A stretch of 64,000 nucleotides of DNA, taken from the NCBI GenBank assembly GCA_033239005.1, contig BSQZ01000072.1, positions 1,648,501 through 1,712,500 on the forward strand. The letters are read 5' to 3'. Below the pieces are notes generated by a model. That model made no database searches, was not told where the DNA came from, and worked only from the letters and a program-made list of their open reading frames with translations. The stretch comes from Lamellibrachia satsuma (Eukaryota; Annelida; Polychaeta; Sabellida; Siboglinidae). This document shows, in pieces, positions 1 through 13,600 of the stretch; position 1 is the stretch's first letter, and each line of letters opens with the position of its first letter. The position numbers and the translations under genes were made by a program.

Positions 1-1171
1 TGTGAGAAGTCCTGGGCTGAGGTTCAGGCGGATAGTTTTAGATTTGAGTGTAGAGGATGTACGAGGATGAAGGAACTTGAAGTGTAGTTAGAACAGCTGA
101 GGCTGCTCGTTTTGGTGGGAAGGGGGCAGGTGGTTTGTGCCAGTGGTTCTGGTGGGGGGACAGTGGATAAAGTGGTGGAAGACGACGAGAGAGATGCTAG
201 GGTGAACTCACCTCAGCCTGGGAGGAGGTTGAGAGGAGGTAAGTTGACAGGTTGTAGGGAGACAGGACGGAAGGAGATGGGACATAGGGAGACAGGACGA
301 AAGGAGACGAGAAGGAAAGAAATGGGAGGGAAGACAAATGGGTCGAAGGAAAGGGGAGTGGGGGAGACAGTAGTGAAGGAGTCGGGGGGGGGAAGGAGAT
401 GATAGTTAAGGTGATGGGAGTGAGGGAGATGGAAGGGAAGATGGGAGGGAAGGCGACGGGAGTGCAAGTTAGCCAGGCGATGGGAAGGAAAGGTGACAGG
501 TAGATGAATGAGAGAGAGCCTGATAACAGTCTGCCACCAAGTGACAAGGCTGCAGGACAGACTGTGGTGGAGGGGATCCATCGGAAGAGCTATTCCGAGG
601 CAGTGATAGAGGGGGTGAGAAAGAGAATGAGGGTGTTTGTGGGGGACTCAATAGTTAGAAGACCGACAGAGTCTTAAACAAGGGAGATGACGTTGTAGTT
701 TGCTTGCCTGGGGCCAAAATAGAGGCGATAAATGAGAGGGTAGAAAACATCGTGGGTTCGGGCAAGGGTGGATCTGGTTTAGTACACGTAGGGACAAATA
801 ACGTAGAGAGGGAGGGTACAACTGCCATAGTTAGGAAATACAGGAATTTGGTCAGAACACTAAAGCAGACTCGGGTTGAGCAGGTAATACTGTCAGGGAT
901 TCTACCAGTTATAGGAAGGAGGGGTCATAGATATCGAAATTGCCAGGGGATGGTAATTAACATGCTAGATGAAAAGCTATGTAGGGAAGAGGAAGTGGGT
1001 TTTGTGGATTTGTGGGGAAGTTTTGTTGGAAGGGCTGATATGTACATGAAGGACGGGCTTCATCTAAGTGGAAAGGGGGCAGCAGTATTTGCGGATGGAC
1101 TCGCATCAGCAGTAGACAGTGGCATGGGTAGCATAACGAATATTTTTGGTAGTCAACACTATTTAAACTAG
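1..1171 (+). pseudogene. LINE ORF1 remnant with esterase domain
   Basis: Frame-broken ORF1 of the CR1-type element. The first part is a Gly/Lys/Glu-rich linker made of degenerate repeats (about 190-480). It is followed by an SGNH/GDSL-type esterase: a GDS block is encoded near 640-650, then VHVGTNN (781-801) and DGLHLSGKG with the expected D-x-x-H (about 1054-1080). Esterase-bearing ORF1 is a known trait of CR1-clade LINEs. A frameshift near 660-700 separates the GDS block from the rest, so the protein cannot be made intact. Confidence 0.8.
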
Positions 1172-1256
1172 AAGCGCAGGGGGTTACTTAGAGATGCCTT
1201 AAGCAGGACAAGAGGCCACTAGTACAGATAAACCAATAACAAAATGTCCGAAAAAC

Positions 1257-2339
1257 ATGTCTGAAGCAGGTTATAGATGCATGTGTTTAAATGCTAGGAG
1301 TATAGTAAATAAGAAAAATGAATTAAACATTATGGTAGAAGATATTGACCCTCACATAATTGGTATAACCGAATCATGGGCCAACACAGATATTACAGAT
1401 GCTGAATTAGGATTGACAGGATACGTAATGTTTAGGAGAGATCGAATAAGAAGAAGGGGAGGGGGAGTTATTTTATATGTTAAAGAATCTATTCAGGCTT
1501 ATGAAATAAAATTAGAAAGCGAAGCAGATTACGATGAAGCTGTTTGGTGCAAAATAATTTCAGGAAAATCAATATTAACTATTGGATTAGTTTACCAAAG
1601 TCCAAACATAAACGAAGAGGATAACACAAAAATACAAAATGCTATAAAGGAAGTTAGTAAAGGGGAATTGATCATAATGGGAGATTTTAACCATGGACAC
1701 ATACAATGGAAATCTCTAGAGAGTACAGGGGGTGAGGACCAACAATTTTTATTTTCAATTCAGGAGAGCTTCCTTACTCAGCAAGTGCTAGAACCAAACA
1801 GGGGAGAAAATGTATTAGATATAGTTTTATCATCACAAAAAGAATTAGTGGACAGTGTAAAAATACATAAACCATTGGGTAACAGTGACCACAATCAAAT
1901 ACATTTTGACAACAATATATATTCAGAAAGTAAAAATAAACAAACGTATAGGAGAAACTTCCACAAAGGTAACTATAAAGCTATGAGAAAATACTTAGCA
2001 AAGCTAGATTGGAATAACATGCTGATGAATAAGACCACAATTGAATGTCGGAATATTCTAAAATATGAAATTGAGAGTATCATCGATAAATTTGTTCCCT
2101 TGAAAAAACAAGGAAAACGGTCTAGAAAGAAACACTTGTCAAAAGAAGCTGTTAGAAAAATAGTGTTTAAGCAAACTATGTGGAGGGTTTATAGGCATAC
2201 CAGAAAGGATGAAGACTATGCAAATTACAACGAGGCACTGAACCTAGCTACAACTGAAATTAGAAAATCTAAAAGAACCTTTGAAAAAAAATTGGCAGGT
2301 AATATAAAAATGACAGCAAGAGTTTCTATGCTTATGTAA
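1257..2339 (+). pseudogene. LINE ORF2 endonuclease domain
   Basis: A 360-residue open stretch. The endonuclease signature is visible: N-A-R-S-I near the start, T-E-S-W (catalytic Glu), G-D-F-N-H (Asp/Asn) and S-D-H near residue 205. It ends at a stop at 2337-2339; the frame then continues in another phase into the reverse transcriptase start (2417-2683). Confidence 0.88.
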
Positions 2340-2416
2340 GGAGTAAACAGAAAGTTCGAGATAAGGTCGGACCACTGGAAAACAACAGGGGAACCATAAT
2401 TTCAGAGGGGTTTCAA

Positions 2417-2683
2417 ATGGCAGAGGTCCTGAATGAGTATTTCAGCTCAGTATTTACCACAGAAGATATCAGCTCACTTCCAGTTCCATTTACTAAATTT
2501 GAGGGAAATAAATCAGAACATTTAGGGCAGTTATTTGTAACTCCTGTAATGATAACAAACAAAATTAAGAAGTTGAAAGATAATAAATCACCTGGAGTTG
2601 ATGGGATACCACCAAAACTGCTTAAGGAAATTGTTGAGCAAATTAGTACACCACTTGCAAAATTGTCAAAAAATTACCCATAA
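2417..2683 (+). pseudogene. LINE reverse transcriptase, N-terminal fragment
   Basis: An 88-residue fragment with the conserved RT entry motif KLKDNKSPGVDGIPPKLLKE. It stops abruptly after LAKL; the following palm motifs ([17 protein letters not shown]) are absent here. The rest of the same family is seen at 20820-22295 and 32976-34235 (minus). Confidence 0.85.
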
Positions 2684-3371
2684 CATTCTTCTAAAATAAC
2701 TACTTTCACCGTCAACTTGCAAGTTAATTACTTTGATGCATTCTGAATACCAAGCTGACAGTGCATGTAACAAGAACATTGAACAATGGTGCAGGGATAC
2801 ATATTGTACAGTTACATGTATAGATACAAACATTATGTGCATCATGAGAATATCTTCAATCAAATGTGTATGTTTTTGTTTATTGTGTCTGAATGTTTTT
2901 TTAATGTTCTTCCCAAAGTGGCTGTGTGATAAGCAATCCACTTTGTAATAAAAACGTCATTTATTTGGCCCATTTCAATTCTCTACTACATCGCAGTTGT
3001 GTTGGTTATTGCAAAAATTGAATTGAGGAAGAACCTTTATAGTTTTGGAATATATGTATAAAAACACAATTCTACATCTAGGTATGCATGCACATATGCA
3101 TACTCACACACATACACATATATATATACACACTCACGCACATGCAGATAACCACATGTGGACATGCATACCCCAAAACCATGTTTTAGCTAATTGCATT
3201 TTAGTAATAATGTTTATCCAAAAGTTATTCAAAAAGACCAATTCATGCATATGTTTTAAGGTGTGTTATTTACACCTTTCAGCTGTTTTGGTATCTGCTG
3301 TATATCCCAAAATAAACATGTATTTAGATTGTACTTTTCGCTGTCTATGCATTTTATTTGTTACATTTCAC
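2684..3371. other. Non-coding stretch before first visible module exon
   Basis: AT-rich DNA with a CA/TA-rich low-complexity patch (about 3086-3135). No convincing coding exon. The segment around 3172-3220 resembles 11932-11980, so part of it is a duplicated intron piece. Confidence 0.5.
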
Positions 3372-3479
3372 TGTGTGCTGACAACTGCTTAAACTGTGAC
3401 AAAAACTTGGTTCAGAAGTGTGACCCAGGTCTCTGCAAAGTTGGATACAGGTTCAAGCCTGAAGATCAGACATGTGAAA
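3372..3479 (+). CDS. Module exon 1 (furin-like repeat)
   Basis: Encodes [11 protein letters not shown]...DQTCE, six cysteines, with donor GTAAAT at 3480. The expected phase-1 start would be preceded by AC (3370-3371), not AG. The frame is open upstream to an ATG at 3263, so this could instead be the end of a longer first exon with a poor signal peptide. Confidence 0.65.
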
Positions 3480-6400
3480 GTAAATATGCTGTTAGTTAAA
3501 TATGTTGCAATTATTGCCTAAATAAGTGAGACTGCTACTTTTAATTTTGTAAAGTTGGAATCTAAAAAAAAATGTATTTCCTGTAGTTAATTTTGCTGTA
3601 CGTAGTCGTGCCATCAACGAGTTGAAATAAGAAGAATGTCATAGTCGCCATGGTGATGCAAACATCTATTTGCATTAGAATGATTGTTTAATTTTAATTT
3701 GTTGTAACAAAATGAATGAAATATTGCAATTGTCATTCAGAATGTGCTGACAACTGCATGAGATGTGACCACAACGGAGCAGGACTCTGTGACACAGGGC
3801 GGTGTGAGGACAACTACCGTCTGTCAGCTACAAAGACATGTGAATGTAAGTTGACATATGTCACCAGTAGGTCACATACACAATATGTTGGGAGCTATTG
3901 AACCCCTGTTTTATTGTTCCCTTTTGAGAGGAAATGTGTCAAGGAGCTCTTTGGCTATCTCAAAAAAACTTGTGGCTTTTGTTGCAGCAAAATGTTTTAT
4001 ATTTCTTGATTGGTAAAATAAGGCCATGGAATTCCTGGGATATTAGTATTTTATTTACACCAAATATATTAATTACTAAGTTATAATATATATTACATAT
4101 TTAACTGCTGTTAGCAGAAAACATAACATAGACATATTATCTAATTTATTTTCAGGGATATTTCCATGTGGTAGTTTAAATACAGTTTGTTAAGACGTGT
4201 GTGTTTTATGTGTGTGAGTGTAGGTGCACATGCCCAAGCATGTGTTTGTGTGATTAGGAATGTGTACGCATATGCACACCTGTGAGTCATGACGTAACAC
4301 TAGCGGAGTACGTGGACCCAGGACTGTGTACCGTAAAATGTTGCCAACGCAGTCAACTTACTGTTTATATTTGTCTTTACAATATAATTACTTATTCACC
4401 ATATAACTAATTATAATTATGTACAGTGATTTGTGCAGTTGATCTGCTATTTAAACCCTTGTATGTGAGTGTACATTCTTGCAAGCAAACCATACCAGTG
4501 ACATTGTACCTTGATGTGTGCTTCAGCATGCGGTGCCAACTGTCGCACCTGTGACGTGAATGGTGCAGGCAAATGTGACCCATCTCACTGCAAGCCAGGC
4601 TGGAAATACAATGCAGGAACACAAACATGCACGAGTAAGTATTCCCCCGACTGGCTCTTGTTTCCTTTCCAAGCATCTGGGTACTGTTTGACAAAGATTC
4701 TTATAAGCTCATGAGCATGGCTTCGTTCATCAGCTATGATTGAAACAGAAAAGTGTGTTTCACAAAGAATCCCTCATTGAAGCTATCTTAGAATAGCTCA
4801 TTATTAATGATAAGTCTGACAGCTCCATGCTTAGTACCCCAACACTCCACACATCACAAAATGCAGGCTTAATTTTCGCCCCAAACCCCCAAAACACTTC
4901 AACCCCCGCACGCCACAAGAAAACCCAAGGAAACACACTTAAAGGAATTTTGATAAACACCAACAGCGTTAAGAGCATAGAAAAAGCAACCCAACTAAAG
5001 GCAACTATTCAATATAATAACCCAGACATCATATTTCTAGTTGAAACTAAATTAGATGCAAACTATGCTACATACTCTTTCCTACCACCCAACTATGAGG
5101 CCATCAGAAAGGACAGGAATGTCCATGGCGGTGGAGTCCTTATAGCCTTCCGTGACAACATTGTAGCTGAACCCCTCCAAAATTTAAACTCAAATTGTGA
5201 AATAATTTGGACAAAAATTCACTTTGCACGAAACAAATGCATATACTTTGCATCTTATTATCGACCCCCAAATGACCACCTCCAATCCCTTGAAGCTCTC
5301 CACAACTCCCTAACTAAACTATATAGATCACAAAAAACTCCCCCTAACGTAGTCATAGCTGGAGATTTTAACCTCCCTGATATCAACTGGACAAATCACC
5401 AGACCACTAATAACAGCACTGCCAGCAAGCATAACAAACTACTAGAAATAACTAATGACTTTGGGCTGCAGAACATGGTAAACGACTCCACACGCATCGC
5501 TTCTGGCAACATTCTTGACCTCATACTCACCTCAAATCCCTCCATTATCATCAACACCCACACCACTCCTGGTATGAGCGATCACGAATCCGTGACCTTC
5601 AATGTCAACTTAAACCCAGTTCGCAACAAGAAACCCCCCCCACCAAGTTTATAGTTACAAATCAGCAGACTGGGACCAACTCAAAGACGACATAGACAAA
5701 CTAAATCTTGAGTACTTCGACATCGACCCCAACTCACAGGATATAGACATAAACTGGACCTTTTTCTGCGAACGTCTGACTACCTTGATTAACAATAACA
5801 TACCTAGACGATGCACAAAAGCTAAAACCCACCTCCCCTGGATAACACGTGAACTAATTAGAATGCAGAGAAGACGAAACAAAAGCCACAAAAAGGCAAA
5901 GCAAACTGGACTAAACAGTGACTGGGAAAAATTTAATGAACTCCGAAAGCAAGCTACTAAAGCATTAGCAAAATCCTACAAAGACTATGTTAACAACCAC
6001 ATTGGAGACAGCCTGAAAACTAATCCAAAACGATTCTGGTCATTTATTAAGGCAAATAAACGAGAAAACATTGGCATCCCCACACTTCGAGTAAACGACC
6101 AACCAATAATTAATGATCGAGATAAAGCAAATGCCCTAAACAACCAATTTAGCTTTGTATTTACTCAAGAAAAGCACCCCATCCCCCAAATAGCCCCCTC
6201 TACTTACCCCAACATCCCCCTTCTCGAAATTGGCATAGATGGCGTAATAAAGCAGCTGGGAAATCTAAACCAGAACAAAGCTACAGGCCCAGATGAACTC
6301 TCAGCCAGAGTCCTTAAAGAAACTGCAAAGCAGATAGCTCCCATCATCACCCAAATTTTCCAACAATCATACAACACAGGTAAACTTCCTAATGACTGGC

Positions 6401-8483
6401 TACAAGCATTAGTAACTCCTATACACAAAAAAAGCCATAAATCTGACCCAGCTAACTACAGACCCATATCACTAACCTGCATCCTCTGTAAAGTAATGGA
6501 ACATATCATCCTAAGCAACATGTGGAAACACCTGCACAAGCATAACATCATTCTCCACTTCCAACACGGATTCCAGTCGGGACTGTCTTGTGAATCTCAA
6601 CTCATTGAGACAGTCCATGACTGGATGACTGCTATGGACAACAAGACCCAAATTGACGCAATCCTGCTTGACTTTGCCAAAGCCTTCGACAAAGTGCCTC
6701 ACCTACGTCTTCTATCAAAATTGACCTCCTACGGAATCACTGGAAACACTCAAAATTGGATCAAATCTTTTCTATCCAACCGCAAACAGAGAGTCTCAGT
6801 TAACGGTGCCCTGTCGGACATCATAGATGTCACATCTGGTGTCCCACAGAGTTCAGTTCTAGGACCTGTCCTCTTCTTACTCTACATAAATGACATAAAT
6901 GGGAACATCAAATCTTCTATACACCTTTTTGCAGATGATAGTATTATATATCATAAAATTTCTTCCAAAAGCCACCACGAAATTCTCCAAATTGACCTAT
7001 GCCAACTCCAAACATGGTCAGACAAATGGCAAATAGAATTTAATGTATCTAAATGCGTTCACCTTCCAATAATAAACAAAACTAAACCCAGCACACACAA
7101 GTACTCGCTTTCTGGCCAGCCATTATCCACCGTATCCAGCCACTCATACCTCGGAGTAAAATTGGATTCCAAATTAACCTGGACAAATCACGTCACTGAC
7201 ATAACTTCAAAATCTTCGAAATGTTTAGGCATGATTAAACGAACTCTTGGCCCATGTAAACCCGAAGTTAAACAAAAAGCCTACAACATGCTAATCCGGC
7301 CAAAGCTTGAGTACTCTTCACCCATATGGAATCCCCACACCTTTTCACAAGTTAAAAGCCAGATTTGTTAAAAATGATTACAGACAGAACACAAATCCAG
7401 CAGATCTAATTACTGCCCTTGGATGGCCAACGCTCGAACGAAGGTGCATTATCAAACAAGCCACTACCTTCTACAAAATTCTAAACAACATTATTGAGAT
7501 CACCCCCCCTCCAAGCCTACTCGCTCTCGAACCCGTGGACAATACATAGCCCCCAAGTGTCGTATAAATACAATGGTCTTTTCATTTTATCCCAGAGCTA
7601 TTCACATATGGAATATGATTCCGCCAAAAATTACCAACATAAAAAACCCAAAATCATTTCAAGAAGCTATTATTGAACTCCCTTTCACCACACCTCCTCA
7701 CCTAAACTGCCTTTAAAACACAGTGCTCAGCGTAAACTTATCCATGGTGTGTGTATGGAGACTATCTATGTGTGCATGTGGCAAGGCAGCGACAGTATCC
7801 ATACACACAAACCAACCTATTAACATTTTTCTTTAAACATCCTATACATAAAATAAATAAAACTATCAGATAAAAACCATTTCAGCAACATTAATGATAC
7901 TAGTCTTTTAGTCGAATGCACCACCCACAGCGCATGCGCACAGTCCACCACAAACTCCTGCGTAAGCCCAAGTTTTGGGCTGTTTGGAGTAAACCACTTG
8001 AGACTTGAGATAAGGTTAGACCACTCTTTAAGCAAAACTTGTCCATCATAAACAGTCAAAATTAACTAACTGCATATAATTTTGCAGTCTTGCAATTTTG
8101 CAACTTTATGCACAGATCCAGTTTTTCACAGTCAAATAAGTTTTTGAAATGTGAATAGTTTACGAATTGCTTTTGTTTACAGCATTTATTTGGCAAAATC
8201 TTGCATTTGTTTACAGCATTTATTTGGCAAAATCTTGCATTTGTTTACAGCATTTATTTGGCAAAATCTTGCATTTGTTTACAGCATTTATTTGGCAAAA
8301 TCTTGCATTTGTTTACAGCATTTATTTGGCAAAATCTTGCATTTGTTTACAGCATTTATTTGGCAAAATCTTGCATTTGTTTACAGCATTTATTTGGCAA
8401 AATCTTGTTTATGGCATTGTGAAGGTTAAAGTTCAACTGGTTGTTCGGGAAGTGGTTACAATTCAGTTTCAAGCAAATGTTAC

Positions 8484-8535
<52 letters not shown>

Positions 8536-10529
8536 GCAATTTTTTTATCACTTTTTCAATGTATTTAAACTATATGATAGACATTTGCAATTTGCCAGTA
8601 AAAAATGTTGACATATATGTGTATATAAAGCATTTAAAATTAATCATTTTGTTTTGTATTGCACATTTTTGCTTTGTATTGCACAGTAGTTTACAGATAT
8701 ATAGCTTTATGGTGTTCCTGTACTTTAAACATTTGGTAACTGTGTTGCTGTTCTGTTCAGCATATATGTTAGTATGTAGTAATTAATTTTGTTCTGTTTC
8801 AGAATGTGCTGACAATTGTTTGAACTGTGAAGTAAAAGGAGACTCCAAATGTGATAGTGGAAAGTGTGCTCCTGGTTGGAAATTAACAGCAGATGGTGAT
8901 ACATGCGAACGTAAGTTCTTTTGATGTGGTGTTTACTGTGGGATCACTATGGGTGCTGGTTTCCACCACAAACATGTTACCCACATGTCAGATGTGGCCT
9001 CCTTCTCACGGGTACTTCCACCTCATGGGTTCCTTCTGCTGGGTACCTCTCACGAGTGCCTCCTTCTCATGGTTACCTTCTTCTCATAAGTACTACCTCA
9101 TGGGTACCTCCTCATGGGTACCTCCTCATGGTTACCTCCTCATCAGCGCCTCCTCGTGGGTACTTCCACATCATAGGTATCTCCTCATAGGTATCTCCTT
9201 CTCATGGGTAGCTCATTATCATGAGTACCTCCTCATGGGTACCTCTTTGTCAAGGGTAACTCCTCATGAGTATCCATTCTTCCTCATGGATACCACCTTC
9301 TCACGGGTACCTGCATCTTATGGGTACCTTCCTTCCTTAATGGAAGCCTCCTCCCTGGTGCCTCCTCATGACTACCTCCTCGTGGTACGTCCATCTCAAG
9401 AGTACCTCCTCATCATGATTCCCTCCTTCTTGTGAGTGCCCCTTTTCATGGGTACCTCCTTCTAATTGGTACCTCCTTAATAAAATTAAACTATTACTAC
9501 AATAGCAATAACAATGATGATACATAATACTTTCACTTGTTTACAAATATGTAAATTGTATAAAGTATTACATATTATATATTCATGCTCATCGACTCGC
9601 TGTGTATTATTTATACATGGGATCACATGTAAACATAATAATGTTAATATCAATAGCCATAATAATAGTAACAATATATAATATACAATCATTTGTTCAA
9701 GAAGAAATAGGTATATGCATATACTTACTTATTTTGTTTTGAGCATTGGCCATCACCAAAAGTTCTCCTCCAGATCCTGTTTTGTGCCATCTTCTTTAAT
9801 TAATTCCAGGTGTAGCCTGTCCTCTTATTTTTTTAATATAATAGTGATATAAAAACTATTACATATTCATTTGAATTGCAAAACAGTAAGCCCATACACA
9901 AATTAATAAGTAAAATTGCACTGACTGAATATGTAACACAGACCATAACTTAATAGCTTTTTGCTGGGTGGTTTTGTTTCCCAGAGTGCCATGCGCAGTG
10001 TAACGTGTGCGATGTGAACGGAGCGACTAAGTGTGACCCCGGTCAGTGTAAAGACGGCTTCTCCTACTCTGCTGCTGACAAGTCGTGTAGTGAGTATGGA
10101 TTAGTGCGTGTTGTTGTAATAAGACATCAATAATACAGTATGTTCTTCTTTATTTGTGTCTGTCTTTTGGAAAATGGTGAATAATTGGGGGCATTTACTG
10201 TATGAACCTATCCAGGAAGCATAATAATATAATTATGAATGTTATGTGACCTGAGAAATTTAAAGACATATTAAACAACATGACTGCGATGTGTAATTTT
10301 TTTATGCATCACTGCATAATGCAGTCATACCTGTCTATAGCATACAGTGAAACTATATGTTGTAGATATGTGTCCATTATTTTATAGGTGCAATATACCC
10401 TAGTTTGGTGTAAATGAAAACATCACCAAATTTATAATAATACCTAAGATATTGATATATCTAAGCTATCAAAATGTTGTTTGATTCATTAAAATTAACT
10501 AAAATTTACCTTAATGCTGATCATTTTAA

Positions 10530-10606
<77 letters not shown>

Positions 10607-13600
10607 TCCTAAACAAACCAGTATTAGTCTCGAGAAAGATGCAAGGACAGTTCAAATGTGTGTTATGTTGAATGTCTGGTACATGTTTCTGTGTTGCTAT
10701 GATATGTCATCTAATGTCTTTGTTTTCCCTGTAGCTGCAATCACTGGTTGTCTAATGACAATTGTCACAACCACAACAACGTACTGCCCTGAAGGCTACT
10801 GTGACGTCGGCTTTGTTTGGTCCAGTGCTTCTAGAACATGTACAGGTGAGTGCAGGACGTATCAGCAGAACAACAGCGAGTAATTTCTCGTCTGACAATT
10901 TCAGTCCTACTTCTGTATGAGAACACTGATGCCAGAGTTGTGTATATTGAAATCATCCCTGTTTTGATTTACTGTTATCTGAACTAGGTTATAGAATATT
11001 ATTAAAAGATTTGAATTATTTGAAGGATATTAAAAGATTTTAATTATGAATGATGTGTTTGTTACAGTGTTTATGGTGTTGTATATATCTGACATAAAAT
11101 AGTTTACACCATTAAGTAGTTTTGCATAAGTGAACTTGTATTCATTAGTGTACTTACTAAGGTGGCCCTTTGTAGGACAGTTGCCATGTGCTTGTTGCTG
11201 GGAGCAAGTGGTATCTTCTGCATGAAACTCTCAAAAACAATATTTATTATCACAATTTTGGTCAGAAACAGTGATGACACACGTTTTGAGATGTCCATTA
11301 AACAATGTTGATGAAATAAAATAAATTAACAAAAAGACACCACATGTCATAAAACACCACATGTCATCTAGAGCCACTGAGATAAATACATGTGTTATGT
11401 GAGCTAGACATTGAGCTCACTGTGTCATGTTAATCATGTTTGTATTCATGGTGTTGTGTACACAGTGTGTTCACCATGTGTGATGCTGTCCATTTTAGTA
11501 TGTCCTACCGACTGTGAGTCATGCTACCTGGACGGCACAACATCTAAATGTCTCATGAGTGGCTGCAAGCAAGGTTTTGCTCGCAAGACAGACGAGATAT
11601 GTGTTGGTAAGTTTGTGCCAGTTCACGCTTTGGAAGCTTATTTGTTGTGTATCAGAACAAGTATCTGAATGTGTGTGCATGTGTGCGTGCATGCGTGTGC
11701 ACATTCATGTGTACATGCAAGTACACATTCATGTCAACATAACAACCATTCATGCAAAATACAACAAAAACTAAAATATTTAAGAAATCTGTATTATATG
11801 ATAAAGCAATAATAAAGGAATCCACAGTGTGTGTGCATGTGTGTGTATGGTATCAAACGATGTATATTTTACACATGATGCTGCACTGAAGTGGCGAGAT
11901 GAGCACATCTTGTAGTATCAAGTGCATGTGCACCCCCTAAAACCATGTTTGAGCTAATTGCATTTTACTAATATTAATTTAATTTATAATAAAATATTTT
12001 TAAATGTCTAAACACTTGTTTATGAAAAACAAATCTTATAATTTGTTTTTACAACATGCGTTTATGAATCTAACGTATGTGATGTGACAACTGATCTGCC
12101 TTTTACAAATTATTTATCCAACATCTAAAAGTTATTAAATATAATATGCTAGTACATATGTGTTTATCATTATCTTGGTCAGATGAATGACAGAAGAAAT
12201 ACAACATATTTCCCTTTTTATAAATCCCATATATAATTTAGAATGATGTTCACCATATCTAAAACTGTCACTATATAAATATACTGATCCGGCATCGGTT
12301 GGATACAGGCATTGGTTGTATACAGTTGTTGCCAGCATAGTAGATATAGCCCTAATCACTCTCGGATCACAAATGTACTGTATACACCAAGCTACAATCT
12401 AGAGCAGGCAGCTGATGCAACCTGGGATAGCTTTCAGGTTCTTCTTCGATGAATCATTCCAGATAATTTATTTCCATAGAAAAAGGTGGTGTAAAGTTTG
12501 TGACATTGGTTGTATTTCAAGTTGTAGGTGTCCTGCCATTGACTGGGTTGACATGTTATTGACTTGTGATAAAACCAACCACTTATATTGACAGATTGTC
12601 CAGCCAACTGCCTGAAGTGTACGTGGTCAAGTGCCAAGACCAAGACCATCTGTGAGACTGAGGGGTGTGACACTGGCTACGTACTGAAAGATGAGTCCTG
12701 TGAAGGTGAGTGAGTTAAAACAGGTTGTCTATGGTTTTTATGGAGCAAATTTCAAAGTTTATTGATTGTATGACTAGTCTAGTCTCTCCACAGAACTCCA
12801 GTTCTAAGTGATACATGTTCACAAATGTCCTGGTTTTTCTCCAGATGATAACAAGTTATAGATGTCCCACTGGTAAGTTGTTAACTGGCTTGACACATAA
12901 ATTACTGGTGATAAAACCAACCATTTATGTTGACAGTTTGTCCAGACAACTGCCTGACGTGTACGTGGTCAACTGACAAGACCGTCTGTGGGACTGGAAA
13001 ATGCAAAACTGGCTACGTACAGAACACAGATGATGCACGAAAGTCCTGCATAGGTGAGTTTTTCTACCATTTATATAACAGAATGTACACTGAAGATGAT
13101 TTTGCAAGAATTATAATGATATCAGTTTGCCCATATTTGCTCAAAAAGCTGGCCATTTTATTTGTTACCATGAAAAAGGGTTTCTGGCAGAAGAAGTAGT
13201 TCAACATAATTTTTACTCAGTAAGGCCCACTCTACAGTTTATCTCCTTTTAATCTTGTAAAGTATAAAGTGTAAAAAGTATATTTCCTGTAGTTCATTTG
13301 CAACATTGCAAATAAAAAACCTCTCAAGAATCTGTCTCCCCTGAAATTGACAATAATTACGCTGCTATTATCATGTTGTGAAAAATAACAGATGATTCAA
13401 ACAATATATGTTTCCTGCATATCTCTTTTGTATTTCTTCTCTGGTTCTTGTCAGGCTGTTCCAGCTCCTACCAAAGTCTCTCATTCCCCATGCAGCTTTG
13501 TTAACAAGACATGTGGCATGGACCATATTTGAGATTTGTGTGTTGCTTTCAGTGTGTCCTACAAAGTGTGAAACATGCAGCTACAGCCCAACCAACAAGA

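Larger units (their letters stand above)
1..2682 (+). mobile_element. CR1-type LINE, 5' part (copy A)
   Basis: A non-LTR retrotransposon enters from the left edge and runs to about 2664-2682. In order it has the tail of a zinc-finger/linker ORF1, an SGNH-esterase-like domain, an apurinic-type endonuclease and the first part of the reverse transcriptase, which stops after the motif DNKSPGVDGIPPKLL. It is closely related to the minus-strand element at 32535-36723. Several frameshifts and stops show it is dead. The 3' half of the RT is missing here, and a fragment beginning at almost the same point of the element lies at 20820. Confidence 0.9.
4807..7735 (+). mobile_element. LINE of a second family (CR1/jockey-like), near-complete ORF2
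   Basis: It lies in the intron between module exons 3 and 4. An endonuclease (4827-5651) and reverse transcriptase (5785-7371, then frameshifted 7307-7549) are visible. Its sequence and base use (C-rich codons) differ clearly from the CR1-type copies at 1, 20820 and 32535. No ORF1 was recognised. The 3' boundary is unclear; a hairpin-like GTGTGTATGGA...TCCATACACAC pair (about 7746-7810) may be its tail. Confidence 0.85.

Noticed and set aside
8169..8410. CRISPR-like regular repeat
   Set aside because: The units are contiguous with no unique spacers, in an animal intron.
8151..8568. Repeat proteins across the 34-bp array
   Set aside because: All three frames are open only because the repeat unit has no stop; no splice context or start supports translation.
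8893..9435. 180-codon frame rich in [10 protein letters not shown]
   Set aside because: It is a translation of a degenerate TCATGGGTACCTCC repeat in an intron.
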